A stretch of DNA of 64,000 bases from Muscardinus avellanarius. Its lineage: Eukaryota > Chordata > Mammalia > Rodentia > Gliridae. Below, one piece after another: positions 23,441 to 34,891 of the stretch. A program made the translations under genes and the position numbers. The stretch's first letter is position 1; every line of letters starts with the position of its first letter. The notes beneath the pieces were generated by a model. It did not search any database. It was not told the DNA's origin and saw only the letters and a program-made list of their open reading frames with translations. The stretch is taken from contig OY726578.1 of assembly GCA_963383645.1 (NCBI GenBank), positions 25,942,523-26,006,522 on the forward strand, given 5' to 3'.

Positions 23441-24310
23441 CGGGGCAGTCGTTGTGGCTCCTGCACAGGAAGGATGGAGAGAAGCCAGGGAGGAGGAAAT
23501 GTGACGCATAACGTGGCAAAGCGCAGCCGTATTCACACCAACAGCGTGGTGAGTTCTGCGATCCAGCAGGCCATCCTCACCTCACGAAGTGTGATCACAT
23601 TTTACTAGCTGTAGCTAAACAAAACTTGAGTGGGATCTATGAACGCCGCTGTGGTGTGGTGTGGGTGATGATGTGGGGATTTACGGGGTGCCGGGGGAGC
23701 CAATAGGAGCCCGGAGTTTGGTGCAGGCTGATAATGGAAAGCCAAGCCCCAAATGAAACAAGTGTGAATGAATTTCTCTGCCTGCGGACAGAGCCAGAGC
23801 GCACCGTCAGTAGAAGTGGATGCAGAGAAGCAGCGTGAGTCACCAATCAGAATGGTGCAGGAGCCACAGTGGTGGGCACGCAAGTACCTCAGGGAGAACG
23901 GGCAGGAGGCGCGGGGCAAAGGCGCCACTGTGACAGGACTCCAATGTCGTGCTCAGGTTGAAGTGGAAGACAGAGGAGGGAAAGACAGGAGCACTTCTAA
24001 AGGGGCTGTCCTTCTGCACAAATGGGGGTCCTTAAATGCCCCGAGGCAGCTGGGCTGGCAGCAGCACGACCTTGCGCTCTCCAGGTTACACCCCCATGCT
24101 TCCTGAGCCCTGGTCCTGCCCCGGGGTGACCAGCAGGTGAGACCCTGTGGTGTGCCCAGGTCTGGCTCACGGACCTGCCTCAGTACCCTCCACTGCTAGT
24201 GCATACCTCCATCCAGCCTCCTCCTGGAGAAGCGGCTCCCCACTCCCACTGTGCTCTGGCTCTGGGGGACAGCCTGCCAAGGGCTCCCAGCAGAGAAAGA
24301 AGCAACTGTT
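23441..24310. other. Intergenic single-copy sequence
   Basis: No gene or clear repeat recognised. It lies between two SINE groups. Confidence 0.4.
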
Positions 24311-24311
24311 T

Positions 24312-24799
24312 GCTTTTTTATTTTATTTTACGGTACTAGGAATTAAACCCAGGGGCTTTCTACCTCTGGGATACATTCCCAGACCTATTTTATATTTTAT
24401 TTGGAAACAGGGTCTCACAGAGTTGCTGAGAGCCTCACTAAGTAGCTGAGGCTGGCTTCGAACCTGTGCAATCCTCCTGTCTCAGCCTCCCAAATACTGG
24501 GATTACAAGCATGTGCCACCATGCCCAGCTTGAGCCCTTTGCTTTAAAACACACACATGGCTGGGCGTGTTGGCACATGCTTGTAATCCCTGCGCTTGGG
24601 AGGTAGAGACAGGAGGATCGCGCAGGTTCGAAGCCAGCCGTGCTGGCTTAAGAGACCCTGTTTCCAAATAAAAATATAAAATAGGTCTGGGAGTGTAGCC
24701 TGGAGGTGGAAGGGTTTCCAGGAACCCCAGTACCAACAAAACAAAACAAAACAAAACCACACACATGCATACTCGTTCTCTCTCTCTCCTCCCCTCTCT

Positions 24800-24845
<46 letters not shown>
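24312..24845. repeat. Minus SINE, plus SINE and (CA)n
   Basis: A reverse copy at 24315-24537 is followed by a plus copy at 24560-24745 with an (AAAAC)n tail, then a CT/CA microsatellite (24776-24843). The facing copies could pair in RNA. Confidence 0.8.
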
Positions 24846-24924
24846 CAAAGCAGCTTTGTTGATATACAAATACATTCCACACAACCCACCCATTTCAAGG
24901 GCATGAGTGAATGATTTTTATTGT

Positions 24925-25231
24925 GCAGTCAACCCTCCACACCCACAAGTTCTGAATCTATGGGCTCAGATAGCCAAGGATCAAATCTGAACATGTGCAG
25001 ACATTTTGTTCTCATCGCGATTCCCCAAACAATATGGTATAACAACTATTTACACAGCATTACTTTGCACTGGGCATTTTAAGTAATCTAGAAGTGATTT
25101 AAAGTCTAAGGGAGAAGGTTATATGCAAATTCTGTGCTATTTCAAATACGGGGCTGGAGTACCTGCCAATTTTGGTATCCATGGAGGGTTCTGGAACCAA
25201 TTCCCAGGGATAATGAGGGATGACTGTATTC
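24925..25231 (+). mobile_element. MER2/Tigger-like DNA transposon, non-autonomous
   Basis: The element starts CAGTCAACCCTCC and ends GGGATGACTG followed by TA. Between are the family words TATGGTATAACAACTATTTA, AAGTAATCTAGAAGTGATTT and AATTTTGGTATCCATGGAGG. Length is close to the usual 300-350 bp for MER2-type elements. No transposase remains. The family name is from memory of the consensus. Confidence 0.75.
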
Positions 25232-26100
25232 ACAAACGCCACCGCCATTAGTCCCAGAATATCTTCCTACCTAATGACATCCCATGCCCTCAGCCATCGC
25301 CCCCAGTGCTGCCAGTCACCTTCCAGACTAGCCTAAGGGTCTGCCTCTGCGAGGTTCTGTCTCTACGAATTTCTTTATCCTGAGTACTTCATATGCATGG
25401 AATTGTACAACATGTGGCTTCTTTCATTTAGCAGAAGTTTTTTTTTTCTGCAGTACTGGGGATTGAACCCAGGGGCATTCTGCCTTCAAGCTACACCCCC
25501 AGCCCTATTTTATTATTATTACTTTTTGTGTGTGTGTGTGTGTGTGTTGGGATGGAACCCAGGGGCATTTGACCTCCGAGCTATATCCCCTGCTCTTTTT
25601 TTTTTTTAATTATTCTTTATTTTGAGACAGGGTTTCATTAAGTTGCAGAGGGCCTAACTAAGTAGCTGAGGCTGTCCGCGAACCGCGATCCTCCAGTCTC
25701 AGCCTCCCGAATGCTGGAATTACAAGTGTGCGCCACCACGCCCGGCTTATTTCATTCTTTATTTTGAAACAGGGTCTCACTGAATTGCAGAGGGCCTCAT
25801 TAAGTAGCTGAGGCTGACTGCGAACCTATGATCCTCCTGTCTCAGCCTCCCAAGTAATGAGATTACAAGTATGTGCTACCATGCCCAGCTAGTATACCAT
25901 TTTTAAGGCTCATCCATGCCATATATTAATTCTACATTTTCATGGTTGAATAATAGTCAATTGTATGGATGAATCACATTTTGTTTACCCACGAATTTGT
26001 GATTTACATGGGTTACTTCTATCTTTGGGCTACTATAAATAGAGCCACTGTCCCCATAGGTGCTGGGCTGGGCTGGGGGGCAGGGGAGGCTAACTCCTCT
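25232..26100 (+). mobile_element. Old L1 3' region interrupted by SINEs
   Basis: 25232-25438 and 25891-26045 together read as an old mammalian L1 3' segment (ATGTGGCTTCTTTCATTTAG on the left; TGGTTGAATAATAGTCAATT and CACATTTTGTTTACCCACG on the right). Minus-strand SINE copies with a short (GT)n fill about 25440-25890. Confidence 0.6.
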
Positions 26101-26164
26101 CATAAACGTGGAAATTTTACAGATATGGACTAAAATTGATAGAGTCTGTTCGTTGGGCTGCTGC

Positions 26165-26911
26165 CTGGGTGCTGTAAGAGTTCCAAAATCAGGGTACTGA
26201 AATCCATGGGTGCTTAAGTCCCTTATATAAAAATCACATAGGTCAGGCATGGCGATGCATATTTGTAATCTTGGTACTTGGGAGGCTGAGATAGGAGGAT
26301 CTCAGTTTTGTTTTGTTTTGTTTTTTTGGTGGTACTGGGGATGGAACCCAGAGGCTTTCTACCTCCGGGCTATACTCCCAGACCCATTTTTATATTTTAT
26401 TTGGAAACAGGGTCTCACTAAGTTGCTGAGAGCCTCACTAAGTAGCTGAGGCTGGCTTTGAACCTGCGCGATCCTCCTGTCTCAGCCTCCCAAGCGCAGG
26501 GATTACAAGCGTGGCCACCACGCCCGGCTCAGGATCTCAGTTTTGAGGCCAGACCTGGCAACTTACGGAGAACCTCACCACTTTGTGAGACCCTGTTTCA
26601 AAATAAAAACGCAAAATAGAGTTGGAGGTATAGTTTGGAGGTAGAATGCCCCTGTACCAAAAAAAAAAAAAAAAAGCCACAAAATTGCACAGTAATTGCA
26701 TATGATCCATCTGCATCCTCCTGTACGCTTTAAATCATCTCTAGATGATGACTCCAGTATGATATAAATGCCTGTTAGACTGTACTGCTTAGGGAACAAG
26801 GACCAGAAAAGATGGCTGTATGTGTTCAGTACAGTTTTTTCCCTAAATATATTTGATCTCTGCTGGTTGAGTCTGAGGGCACAGAACTTGCAGATGTGAA
26901 AGGCTGACTAC
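26165..26911 (-). mobile_element. MER2/Tigger-like element, inverted and SINE-split
   Basis: This is a second copy of the family at 24925, in the opposite direction. The left part (about 26165-26238) has ATCCATGGGTGCTTAAGTCC. The right part (about 26685-26910) has CTTTAAATCATCTCTAGATG, TGTGTTCAGTACAGTTTTTT and the terminal GGCTGACTA. SINEs inserted at about 26239-26670 split it. Confidence 0.75.
26239..26672. repeat. Nested SINEs inside the inverted MER2-like copy
   Basis: A plus-strand SINE begins at about 26240 and breaks at about 26305 after GGAGGATCTCAGTTTTG. A full minus-strand copy occupies about 26310-26530. The plus copy resumes with AGGATCTCAGTTTTGAGGCC, ending in an A-run at 26660-26675. 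The repeated GGATCTCAGTTTTG is a clear target-site duplication. Confidence 0.85.
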
Positions 26912-27007
26912 AGCTGCACAGGACAGTGGACTTTCGCTCAGCCAACTCTTGTCCCAGAAGGGCGTGTTCCTGGAGCTTCCAGCTCGGCCTTTTCCTTGGT
27001 GCCGCTG

Positions 27008-27880
27008 CTTTTTTTTTTTTTTTTTTTTTCAGTACTGGGGATTGAACCCAGGGGCATTCTACCTCTAAGCTATACCCCTAGCCCTTATTATTTATTTTGA
27101 AACAAAGTCTCACTAAGTTGCAGAGGGCCTAAGTAGCTAAGGCTGGCTGCAAATTGTAATCCTCCTGTCTTAGCTTCCCAAGTGCTGAACTACAAGGGAT
27201 GGTGAGGCCAGTATGACCCTCTCACCTATGTGAGGCAGGATTCAGAACAACCTGGGCATTATTCCAGGTGGCTGGGGAACTGAAGTCTGGGCACTACCAA
27301 TGACTCCTGCAACACAATGGCCACCTCATCTGAGCCCTTACCTTGACCTTCTCTGAGTACACTCTATGCTGGTCTCTTCCCCCACCCCAATCCAGGGGTA
27401 GTCTACCTTCAAGCTATACCCGAAGTCCTTTTTATTATTTAATTTTAAAACAGGGTCTTACTAAGTTGCTGAGGGTCTAAAGTTACCCATGCAGGCCTCA
27501 AACCTGTAATCAATACATTTTTGATTTTGAAACAGGATCTCACTAAGTTTCTGAGGCTGGCCTTGAACCTGTAATCAATCCTCTTGTCTCAGACTCTCAA
27601 CTATTGCAATTCCAGGCATGCACCATCATGCTAGGCTTGCCTGGTATTTCTTGCAATATTCAGAAGAAGGATGGAGAGCCAGGTGTGGCGCTGCATGCCT
27701 GTAATCCAAGGACTGGAGAGGCAAAGACCAGAGGGTCGCAGGGCCAGGGCCAGCCTAAGCAAGGTAAGTGATACTCTTAGCAACCTAGCAAGACCCTGTT
27801 TCAAGACAAAAAGTAAAAAAAGGACCGTGATGTAGCTCAGGGGTAGAATGCCCCTGGGCTCAATCTCCAGCGGCATACAG
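27008..27880. repeat. SINE cluster upstream of PRODH
   Basis: Minus copies at about 27008-27200 and 27385-27640 (two pieces) and a plus copy at 27672-27880. 27200-27380 holds no recognised feature. Confidence 0.75.
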
Positions 27881-28429
27881 CCCTCACCTGCCACCAAGAG
27901 TGATCTGGCCTCAGATGTCAACGGCGGACACAGGTCAGCGTATCCCAGGCAGCAGCCCTCTTTCTGCCTCCACGCGGGGAACCTCCACGCGGGGAACGCC
28001 GGGCCAGCCAGGTGGGAGAGGTGGAGAGCCAGGCTGCTGCCCACAGTCTGACCAGCCTCTGCGGGTGCAGCAGTTCCTGGAGGGCGCTGCCTGAGACGCG
28101 AGCGATGAGGACGGACGCGCCATCGCGGGGGCGAGCAAGGAGAGTCCCTTGCGGAGGTGCCTCACCGGGCTGGCCCGGGCACCCTGGGAACCAGAAGCCA
28201 ACCGCGCTCTCAGCTGCAGCCCAGCTCCCGAGGGGCGGGGCCTCCTGGGGGTGGGCGGGGGGAGCGGGCCGACCCTGGGCCAGGGGCGGGAAGTACTTCG
28301 GGACGCCGGGTTCTGAGCCCGTGGGGCGAGAGGGAGGACTGGTGGGCGGGGCCTTCCGGGGCGGGGCCTACCGAAGGCGGCACCGGGGCGTGGCTTCGGG
28401 GGCGGGGCCTCTCGAGGGAGGGCGCCGGG

Positions 28430-28680
28430 GCGGGGCCGCGCGGGTGGGCGGGGCCGCGCGGGTGGGCGGGGCCGCGCGGGTGGGCGGGGCCGCGCGGTGG
28501 GGCCGTGGCGGGTGGGCGGGGCCGCGCGGGTGGGCGGGGCCGCGCGGGTGGGCGGGGCCGCGCGGTGGGGCCGTGGCGGGTGGGCGGGGCCGCGCGGGTG
28601 GGCGGGGCCGCGCGGGTGGGCGGGGCCCGCCGGGGCGGGGCCGCGCGGGTGGGCGGGGCCGCGCGGTGGGGCCGTGGCGG
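28430..28680 (+). repeat. 18-bp GC-box minisatellite, 68-bp higher-order unit
   Basis: TGGGCGGGGC (Sp1-type GC box) begins at 28445, 28463, 28481, 28513, 28531, 28549, 28581, 28599, 28617 and 28650. Spacing is 18, 18, 32 repeated, so blocks recur at 28445, 28513 and 28581 with a 68-bp period and again at 28650. The array ends about 39 bases before the PRODH ATG. Confidence 0.95.
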
Positions 28681-28718
28681 GTACTTAAGCGGCCCCGCCG
28701 GCTCGCGGCTTCCCGGCC

Positions 28719-28988
28719 ATGGCTCTGAGGCACCTCTCCTCGCTGCGCGCCCGCTCGGCCCGCCTCGCCCCGCTGTCCACTGCCCCCGCGGCCCGTGAGC
28801 TCCCGGCCGCGGGCCCCGGGGCCGCGCCAGCACGCGAGCCGGCCGGAGCCGTGCGGCCGCCGGCGCCCCGGGTGGACTTCGGCGATGCGCGGGAGGCGTA
28901 CCGCAGCCGGCGGAGCTGGGAGCTGGCGCGCGGCCTGCTGGTGCTGCGGCTGTGCGCGTCGCCCGCGCTGCTGGCGCGCCACGAGCAG
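28719..28988 (+). CDS. PRODH: PRODH exon 1
   Basis: Codons 1-90: targeting peptide ([20 protein letters not shown]) and the conserved [20 protein letters not shown] helix. It ends in phase 0 at a GTGGGC donor. Confidence 0.95.
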
Positions 28989-30870
28989 GTGGGCGGGGGG
29001 CGGCGGGGGAGGGGGGCTCGGAGGTAGCGGCCGGCCGGCCGGGAGCGCTCGGCATCCCCGCCCGACCTCAGGTACTGCCTGCCCCAAGCAAGACCAGCTC
29101 ATGTTTAAGGTCTGATGGCGCCCGCCTTATACCAGGAGTGGGAGGCCGGGACAGGAGGCTGAGGTTTGAGGACAGCCTCAGCAACTTAGTGAAACTCCCA
29201 GCAACTTAGTGAGACCTCTTAAAAAAAAAAAAAAAAAAAAAAAGCTTGCGTGTAACTTAGAGCGTCAGGTTCAATCCCCCCCCCCCCCGCCCACGATATA
29301 AACTACTTTCAGGAAAGCAAAGTTAATGCCTAAAGTTACCACTTAGAATTTAAAATCCAGTCTCTTTCATGTTCCCGTAGGGAAGTCTGTGGGCACCGAA
29401 AGGCTCAGAGCTGGGACCACAAGTTCCACAAACTGACCCACATCCCGCAGAGACACGGCCACTCTGCAGTGTTGAGGAAAGCAGGCGGCCGCCAACCCTG
29501 GATCGCGTGCTCTCTCTCTCTGCCCTGGAGATTGAACCCGGAGGCTCCTATCTCTGAGCTACACTCTTAAAAAAATTATAAGCCGGGCGTGGTGGCGCGC
29601 GTTTGTAATCCCAGCAATGGGGAGGCTGAGATAGGATCGCGGTTTGCGGGCAGCCTCAGCTACTTAGTGATGCCCTCTGCAACTCAGTGAGACCCGGTTT
29701 CAAAATAAAGAATTAGAAAAATAGGGCAGGGGGTGTAGCACGGAGGTCGAATACTCCTGAGTTCTATCCCCAGACCTGCAAAAAAAAAAAAAAAAAATCA
29801 TAAAAGCCCAGGGCGTGAGCTGGGCGTGGTGGCGCACCCTTGTAATCCCAGCATTTGGGAGGCTGAGATAGGATCGTGGTTTGCGGGCAGTCTCAGCTAC
29901 TTAGGCCCTTTGCAACTCAGTGAGACCCTGTTTCAAAATAAAGAATAAAAAAATAGGGCTGGGGGTGTAGCTCGGAGGTAGAATGCCCCTGGATTCCATC
30001 CCCAGTACTGCAAAGAAAAAAATTAAAAATTAAAATACAAATATTTGGTGGCACTGGAGATGGAACTACCTCTGAGCTGTACCCCCGGACCTATTTTCTT
30101 CTTTTTTGTTTGGAAACAGTCTCACTAGGTTCCAAATAGCCTCACTAAGTTGCTAAGGCTGGCTTCAAACCTGCGATGATCCTCTTGTCTCCGCATTCCA
30201 AGTACTGGGATTACAAGTGTGTGCCACCACACCTGGCTTAATTTTTTTTTTTTTTGGAAACAGGGTCTTAGCCGGGTGCAGTGGCTCATGCTTATAATCC
30301 TAACATTGTAATCCCAGCATTCAGGAGGCTGAGACCGGAGGATAGTGGTTCGTGGACAGCCTCAGCTGCTTAGTGAGGCCCTCTGCAACTCAGTGAGACC
30401 CTGTTTCAAAATAAAGAATAAAAAACAGGGCAGGGGGTATCGGTCGGAGGTCAAATGCCCCTGGGTTCCATCCAGAGACCCGCAAAAAATCCCCCCAAAA
30501 ACAAAAATACACACAAAAAATAAATAAATAAAAAAAAAGGGTCTTGCTAAGTTGCTTAGGCTGGTCTTGAACTTGCGATCGATCCATCTGTCTCAGCTTC
30601 TCAAGTTCTGAGATTATAGGCATACGCCATCATGCCTGGCTTCTAATCTTTTTGAAAAAATAACAAGATGCAGAAAAATGGAGGCTTCTCCGGGTGTAGT
30701 GGCGCACGCTTGTAATCCCTGTGCTTGGGAGGTGGAGACAGGAGGATGGCGCAGGTTTGAAGCCAGCCGTGCTGGCTTTAAGAGACCCTGTTTCCAGATA
30801 AAAAAGTATAAAAAATAGGTCTGGGAGTGTAACCCAGAGGTAGAAGGGCTTCCAGGAACCCCAGTACCAC

Positions 30871-30909
<39 letters not shown>

Positions 30910-33900
30910 AAAAAAGAAAAGAAAAGAAAAGAAAAATTGGGGCATCGGAAAGGAGGGGTGATACCTGTGCAACCCTGGACCTGGGACAGTGTGAGCAGAG
31001 GAGGCACTTCCACAGCAGCGCTGTGTGAGCCAGGGAAGCTTGGCGCAGGGGACGCAGCTGCTCAGGCTGGTGGGACGACAGCGTCTGACTTGCTGTCAAA
31101 ATTCACTGCTGCCACTTTGACTAGAGGGCGTGCCCTCACAACAGAAGGGGTCAGTTATCTCTGCGCCTTTGGGCGTGGTGCACATGCCTGTAATCCCAGG
31201 AGGATCTCAAGTGAGGCCAGCCTCAGCAATTTAATGAGATGCTGTTTCAAAAAAAAAAATAATAATGCTGGGTGTGTAGCTCAGAGGTAGAATGGCCCTA
31301 AGTTCAATTCCTAGTAACACACGTATGCACATGTGTACGTGCATGGCTGGGGATGTAGCTCAGTGCCAGAGCACTAGCAAGTAGGATACTCAAGGCCCTG
31401 GGTTCAATTGCCAGTACCACGAATCCAACCAACCAACCAAAAACCCCCGAAATGGATGCTGTGAGCCAGATTGGCTCTGAGGAGACCATCACCGGGCCCT
31501 GTGGTTTGGAGCCAAGGGTGTCTGTGCTGCGAGCCGGGCTCCCCTGCTGTGGAGGAGGCTGGGCAGCCAGGTCAGGTGCCGCCCTTTGTCTTTCAGCTGC
31601 TCCATATTGCCCAGAGGCTTCTGGGGCAGAGGCTGTTTGAGAGGCTGATGAAGTTGACCTTCTATGGGCAGTTTGTGGCCGGTGAGGACCAGGAGTCCAT
31701 CCGGCCCCTGATCCAGCACAACAAGGCCTTTGGCGTTGGCGCCATCCTGGACTACAGTGTGGAGGAAGATCTGCACCCCGAGGAGACAGAGCAAAAGGGG
31801 ATGGGGTAAGACTGGCCTTCATGGGGGGGGGGTGGTGTCGGGTAGCAATCCCAAAGTGCACTGGGCGTGCGGGGCCGTGTCCGGTGTCTGCGCTGCCAGC
31901 CTCATTACCAGTGGCCCTTTGGCTTCTGCCTCCTATCCTGATGTTTTTGCTGCCTGCAGATGACAGATCTGGGATTTCAAAGAGGGTAAAGGACAGGGAT
32001 CTGCAAACCATGGCTCTCGGCCCTATCTAGCCCAATACCTGGTCTTATATAATTTGCAAACTAAAGCTGATTTTTGCCTTTTTATTTAATATTACTATTA
32101 TTTGGTAGTAGGGATTGAACCCAGGGGCATTCTACCTTTGTGTTATACCCTCAACCCTCAGTTTTTTTTCCCCTTTAAAAAAAGCCTGTTTATTGATTAC
32201 TCTAAACATGTATGTTTTAAAAATATGGACTGCTTCACAAATTTGCATGTCATCCTTGCGCAGGGGCCATGCTAATCTTTAAGTTTTTTAAAGCCGGTTG
32301 TGGTGACACGCTTGTGCTCCCAGCATTCCGGAGGCTGAGACTGGAGGACTGCAGTTTGTGGACAGCCTCAGCTACTCAGTGAGGCCCTCTGCAATTTAGT
32401 GAGATCCTGTCTCAAAATAAAGAATAAAAAATAGGAGCTGGACGTGGTGGCTCACGTTGTAATTCCAGCATTTGGGAGGCTGAGACCTGAGGATTGTTGT
32501 TCGTGGACAGCCTCAGCTACTTAGAGAGGACCTCCACAACTTAGTGAGACAAGTTTCAAATTAAAAAGAATAAATAATAGGGCAGGGGGTGTAGCTTGGA
32601 GGTCGAATGCCCCTGGGTTCCATCCCCAGACCCACACACACACAAAAAAGGTTTCAAATTTATTTTTTTGAGGGGGGTACTAGGAATGGAACCCAGGGCA
32701 TTCTACTTACGAGCTATACCCCCAGCCTTACTTATTTATTTATTTACTTATTTATTTATTTATTGAAACAGGGTCTCGCTGAGTTGCAAAGGGCCTCACT
32801 GAGTAGCTGAGGCTGTCCTGAAACAGTGATCCTCCTGTCTCAGCTTCCTAAATGCTGGGATTACAAGTGTGCACCACCACCCCTGGCTCCTATTTTTTAT
32901 TATTTATTTTGAGTCAGGTTCTCACTAAGTAGCCGAGGCTGTCCTTGAACCCGGATCCTCCTACCTCAGCCTCCTAAATGCTGGGATTACAAGTGTGTGC
33001 CACCATGCCCAGCTCCTATTTTTTATTCTTTATTTTGAGACAGGGTCTCACTAAATTGTAGAGGGCCTCACTGAGTAGCCGAGGCTGTCCTTGAACCCGG
33101 ATCCTCCTGACTCCTGTCTCAGCCTTGCAAATGCTGGGATTACAAGTGTGTGCCGCCACGCCCAGCTCTTTTTTAAGTTTTGAAATAGGGTAAGTTGCCA
33201 AGGGTCTCACTCAGTTGTTGAGGCTGGCCTTGGACCTGCAATACTCCTGTCTCAGCCTCCCAAGTACTGGGATTCCAGGTGTGTGACATCGAGTCTGAAA
33301 AAACTCGAGACAGGAGAGTTGCAGGTTCAAAGCCAGCTTCAGCAACTTAGATCCTCAGCAACTTACTTAGACTGTTTCAACATAAAAACATTTTTAAGTG
33401 GTTTGAAAAAAATCAAAACAAGAGTCATGTTCTGTGACATGTGAAATCCACATTGCCCTGTGAGGCAGAGTTGTGTGCACATATGGCCTTCGAGGCTGAG
33501 AACGCGTGCTCCTCACACAGACATTTGTCCACCCTGGTGCAGGAGGCTTGCTCTGGCTTCCTGCTCTTCTCCCACGGATGCCCGACTGCATGAGAATCCC
33601 CAGCTCTCCCCTTGCCTGTCCTCAGGAGGCCATGGACTAGTTTCCTAGTCTGCAGGTGGTTTTTCCTGGAAGCTGTGGCCTTTCAGGACTTGGCCTCTGC
33701 ACAGGCCTCGGTGGGAAGGGAATTGCTGCCAGAAAGCTTGTTTCAGGCTGGCCTGGGGCTCCTCCCAGTCACTGACTTGCGGCAGGGCCCGTCCCCAGGC
33801 AGTAAGTGTAGGGACACATCTCTCTGACCTGCCCTCTTAAAATCCGGACAGAATGACTGGCTGAAGGTGCCCTTTGCTTCTCGGGGTAGTGGTAAACTCA

Positions 33901-34840
33901 GGTGGGGTCCTGCCAGGCCAGCCCTCTCTCTGCAAAGTCTGGTGCCTGTGACCCTCAGGCCAGGCCCTTGTTTGGATTCTGCCCAAGCCCTGACTGTAGT
34001 TGGGCTGGTCCACATGAGAGGCGCCTGCCTCCTGCTGGTGTGGACGCCCTTTTGGTCCTCAGGGTTTGCCTTGCCCCTCCCCAGGTAGCTGCAGGGAGGA
34101 GGTGGGGACAGGCAGTCACATGAGGCCTCCAGCCCTGGGAACTGAATGTCTTAGCCTTGTCTAAACATGCCAGCTCCTGGCTGATTGGCCAGGGGAGCCC
34201 AGCCCCTGCCTGGTGATTGGCTGTTTTGAAGGCCTGGCACACCAAGTACCCCAGTGAGCCTCACTGCGCCCTAAGGATTTGGCTGTGGTCTTTACTGAGG
34301 CTTCCAGTAGAATAATTAATCCGCTCTGTGGCCTCAGGCCCAGACAGGGTGAGGCAGTTTCTAGCCCAGGCGCCTTAGTAATGAAAAGATTCCTTTCCCC
34401 AGCTGCTAGGGCGCCTTTGGTATGAAAAGACTTCTTTCCCGGGGCTGTCTGCCTGGCTTCCTTCCTGCCCTGCAGGAGGAGCCTTTGGAGGTGGCTAGCC
34501 TATCCCTTGCCTGGGGGCAGCCCCGGCCTCCAACGCCCTGAGGAACCCAGGCCCCTCTGTGCAAAGGCTGCGCTTGCTCTGCTGTGCATGGTCACCTGTC
34601 TGTGGGAGCCCTGCTTGGGCTCTGGGGTGCAGGTGGCAGTCCCTCCCTGGCCCAAATGGATGGCCCCTTTCCAAAGCCAGTGGTGGGTGGTGGGTACATG
34701 CCAGCCCTGCTGCCCATGGTTCTGCCTTCAGTGGGGCCGGGGACAGGGCTGGACTTGGAAGTACCTAGCTCCAGCATTCACACCATCTCATGACCTGCAG
34801 GGCTCACTGGGTGTACCAGCCACCAGCCTCCTGTGTAAGA

Positions 34841-34891
<51 letters not shown>

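Larger units (their letters stand above)
28100..29050 (+). promoter_or_regulatory. PRODH: PRODH CpG island and promoter
   Basis: CpG-rich sequence covering the PRODH start codon, with many GC boxes upstream. A TACTTAAG word at 28682-28689 lies 30 bases before the ATG, so it is either a weak TATA-like element for a very short leader or part of the 5' UTR. The transcription start cannot be fixed from sequence. Confidence 0.75.

Noticed and set aside
24802..24845. CRISPR-like or regulatory array among the many dinucleotide runs
   Set aside because: Plain microsatellites without spacers in a vertebrate genome.
26912..28430. Retroviral LTR enhancer upstream of PRODH, as reported for human
   Set aside because: Only B1-dID SINEs and single-copy sequence are seen between 26.9 and 28.4 kb; no LTR is recognisable, consistent with the human element being lineage-specific.
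28012..29102. Long open frames with repeated Gly/Arg/Pro blocks on both strands at the PRODH promoter
   Set aside because: They are translations of the 18-bp GC-box minisatellite, open in several frames at once.
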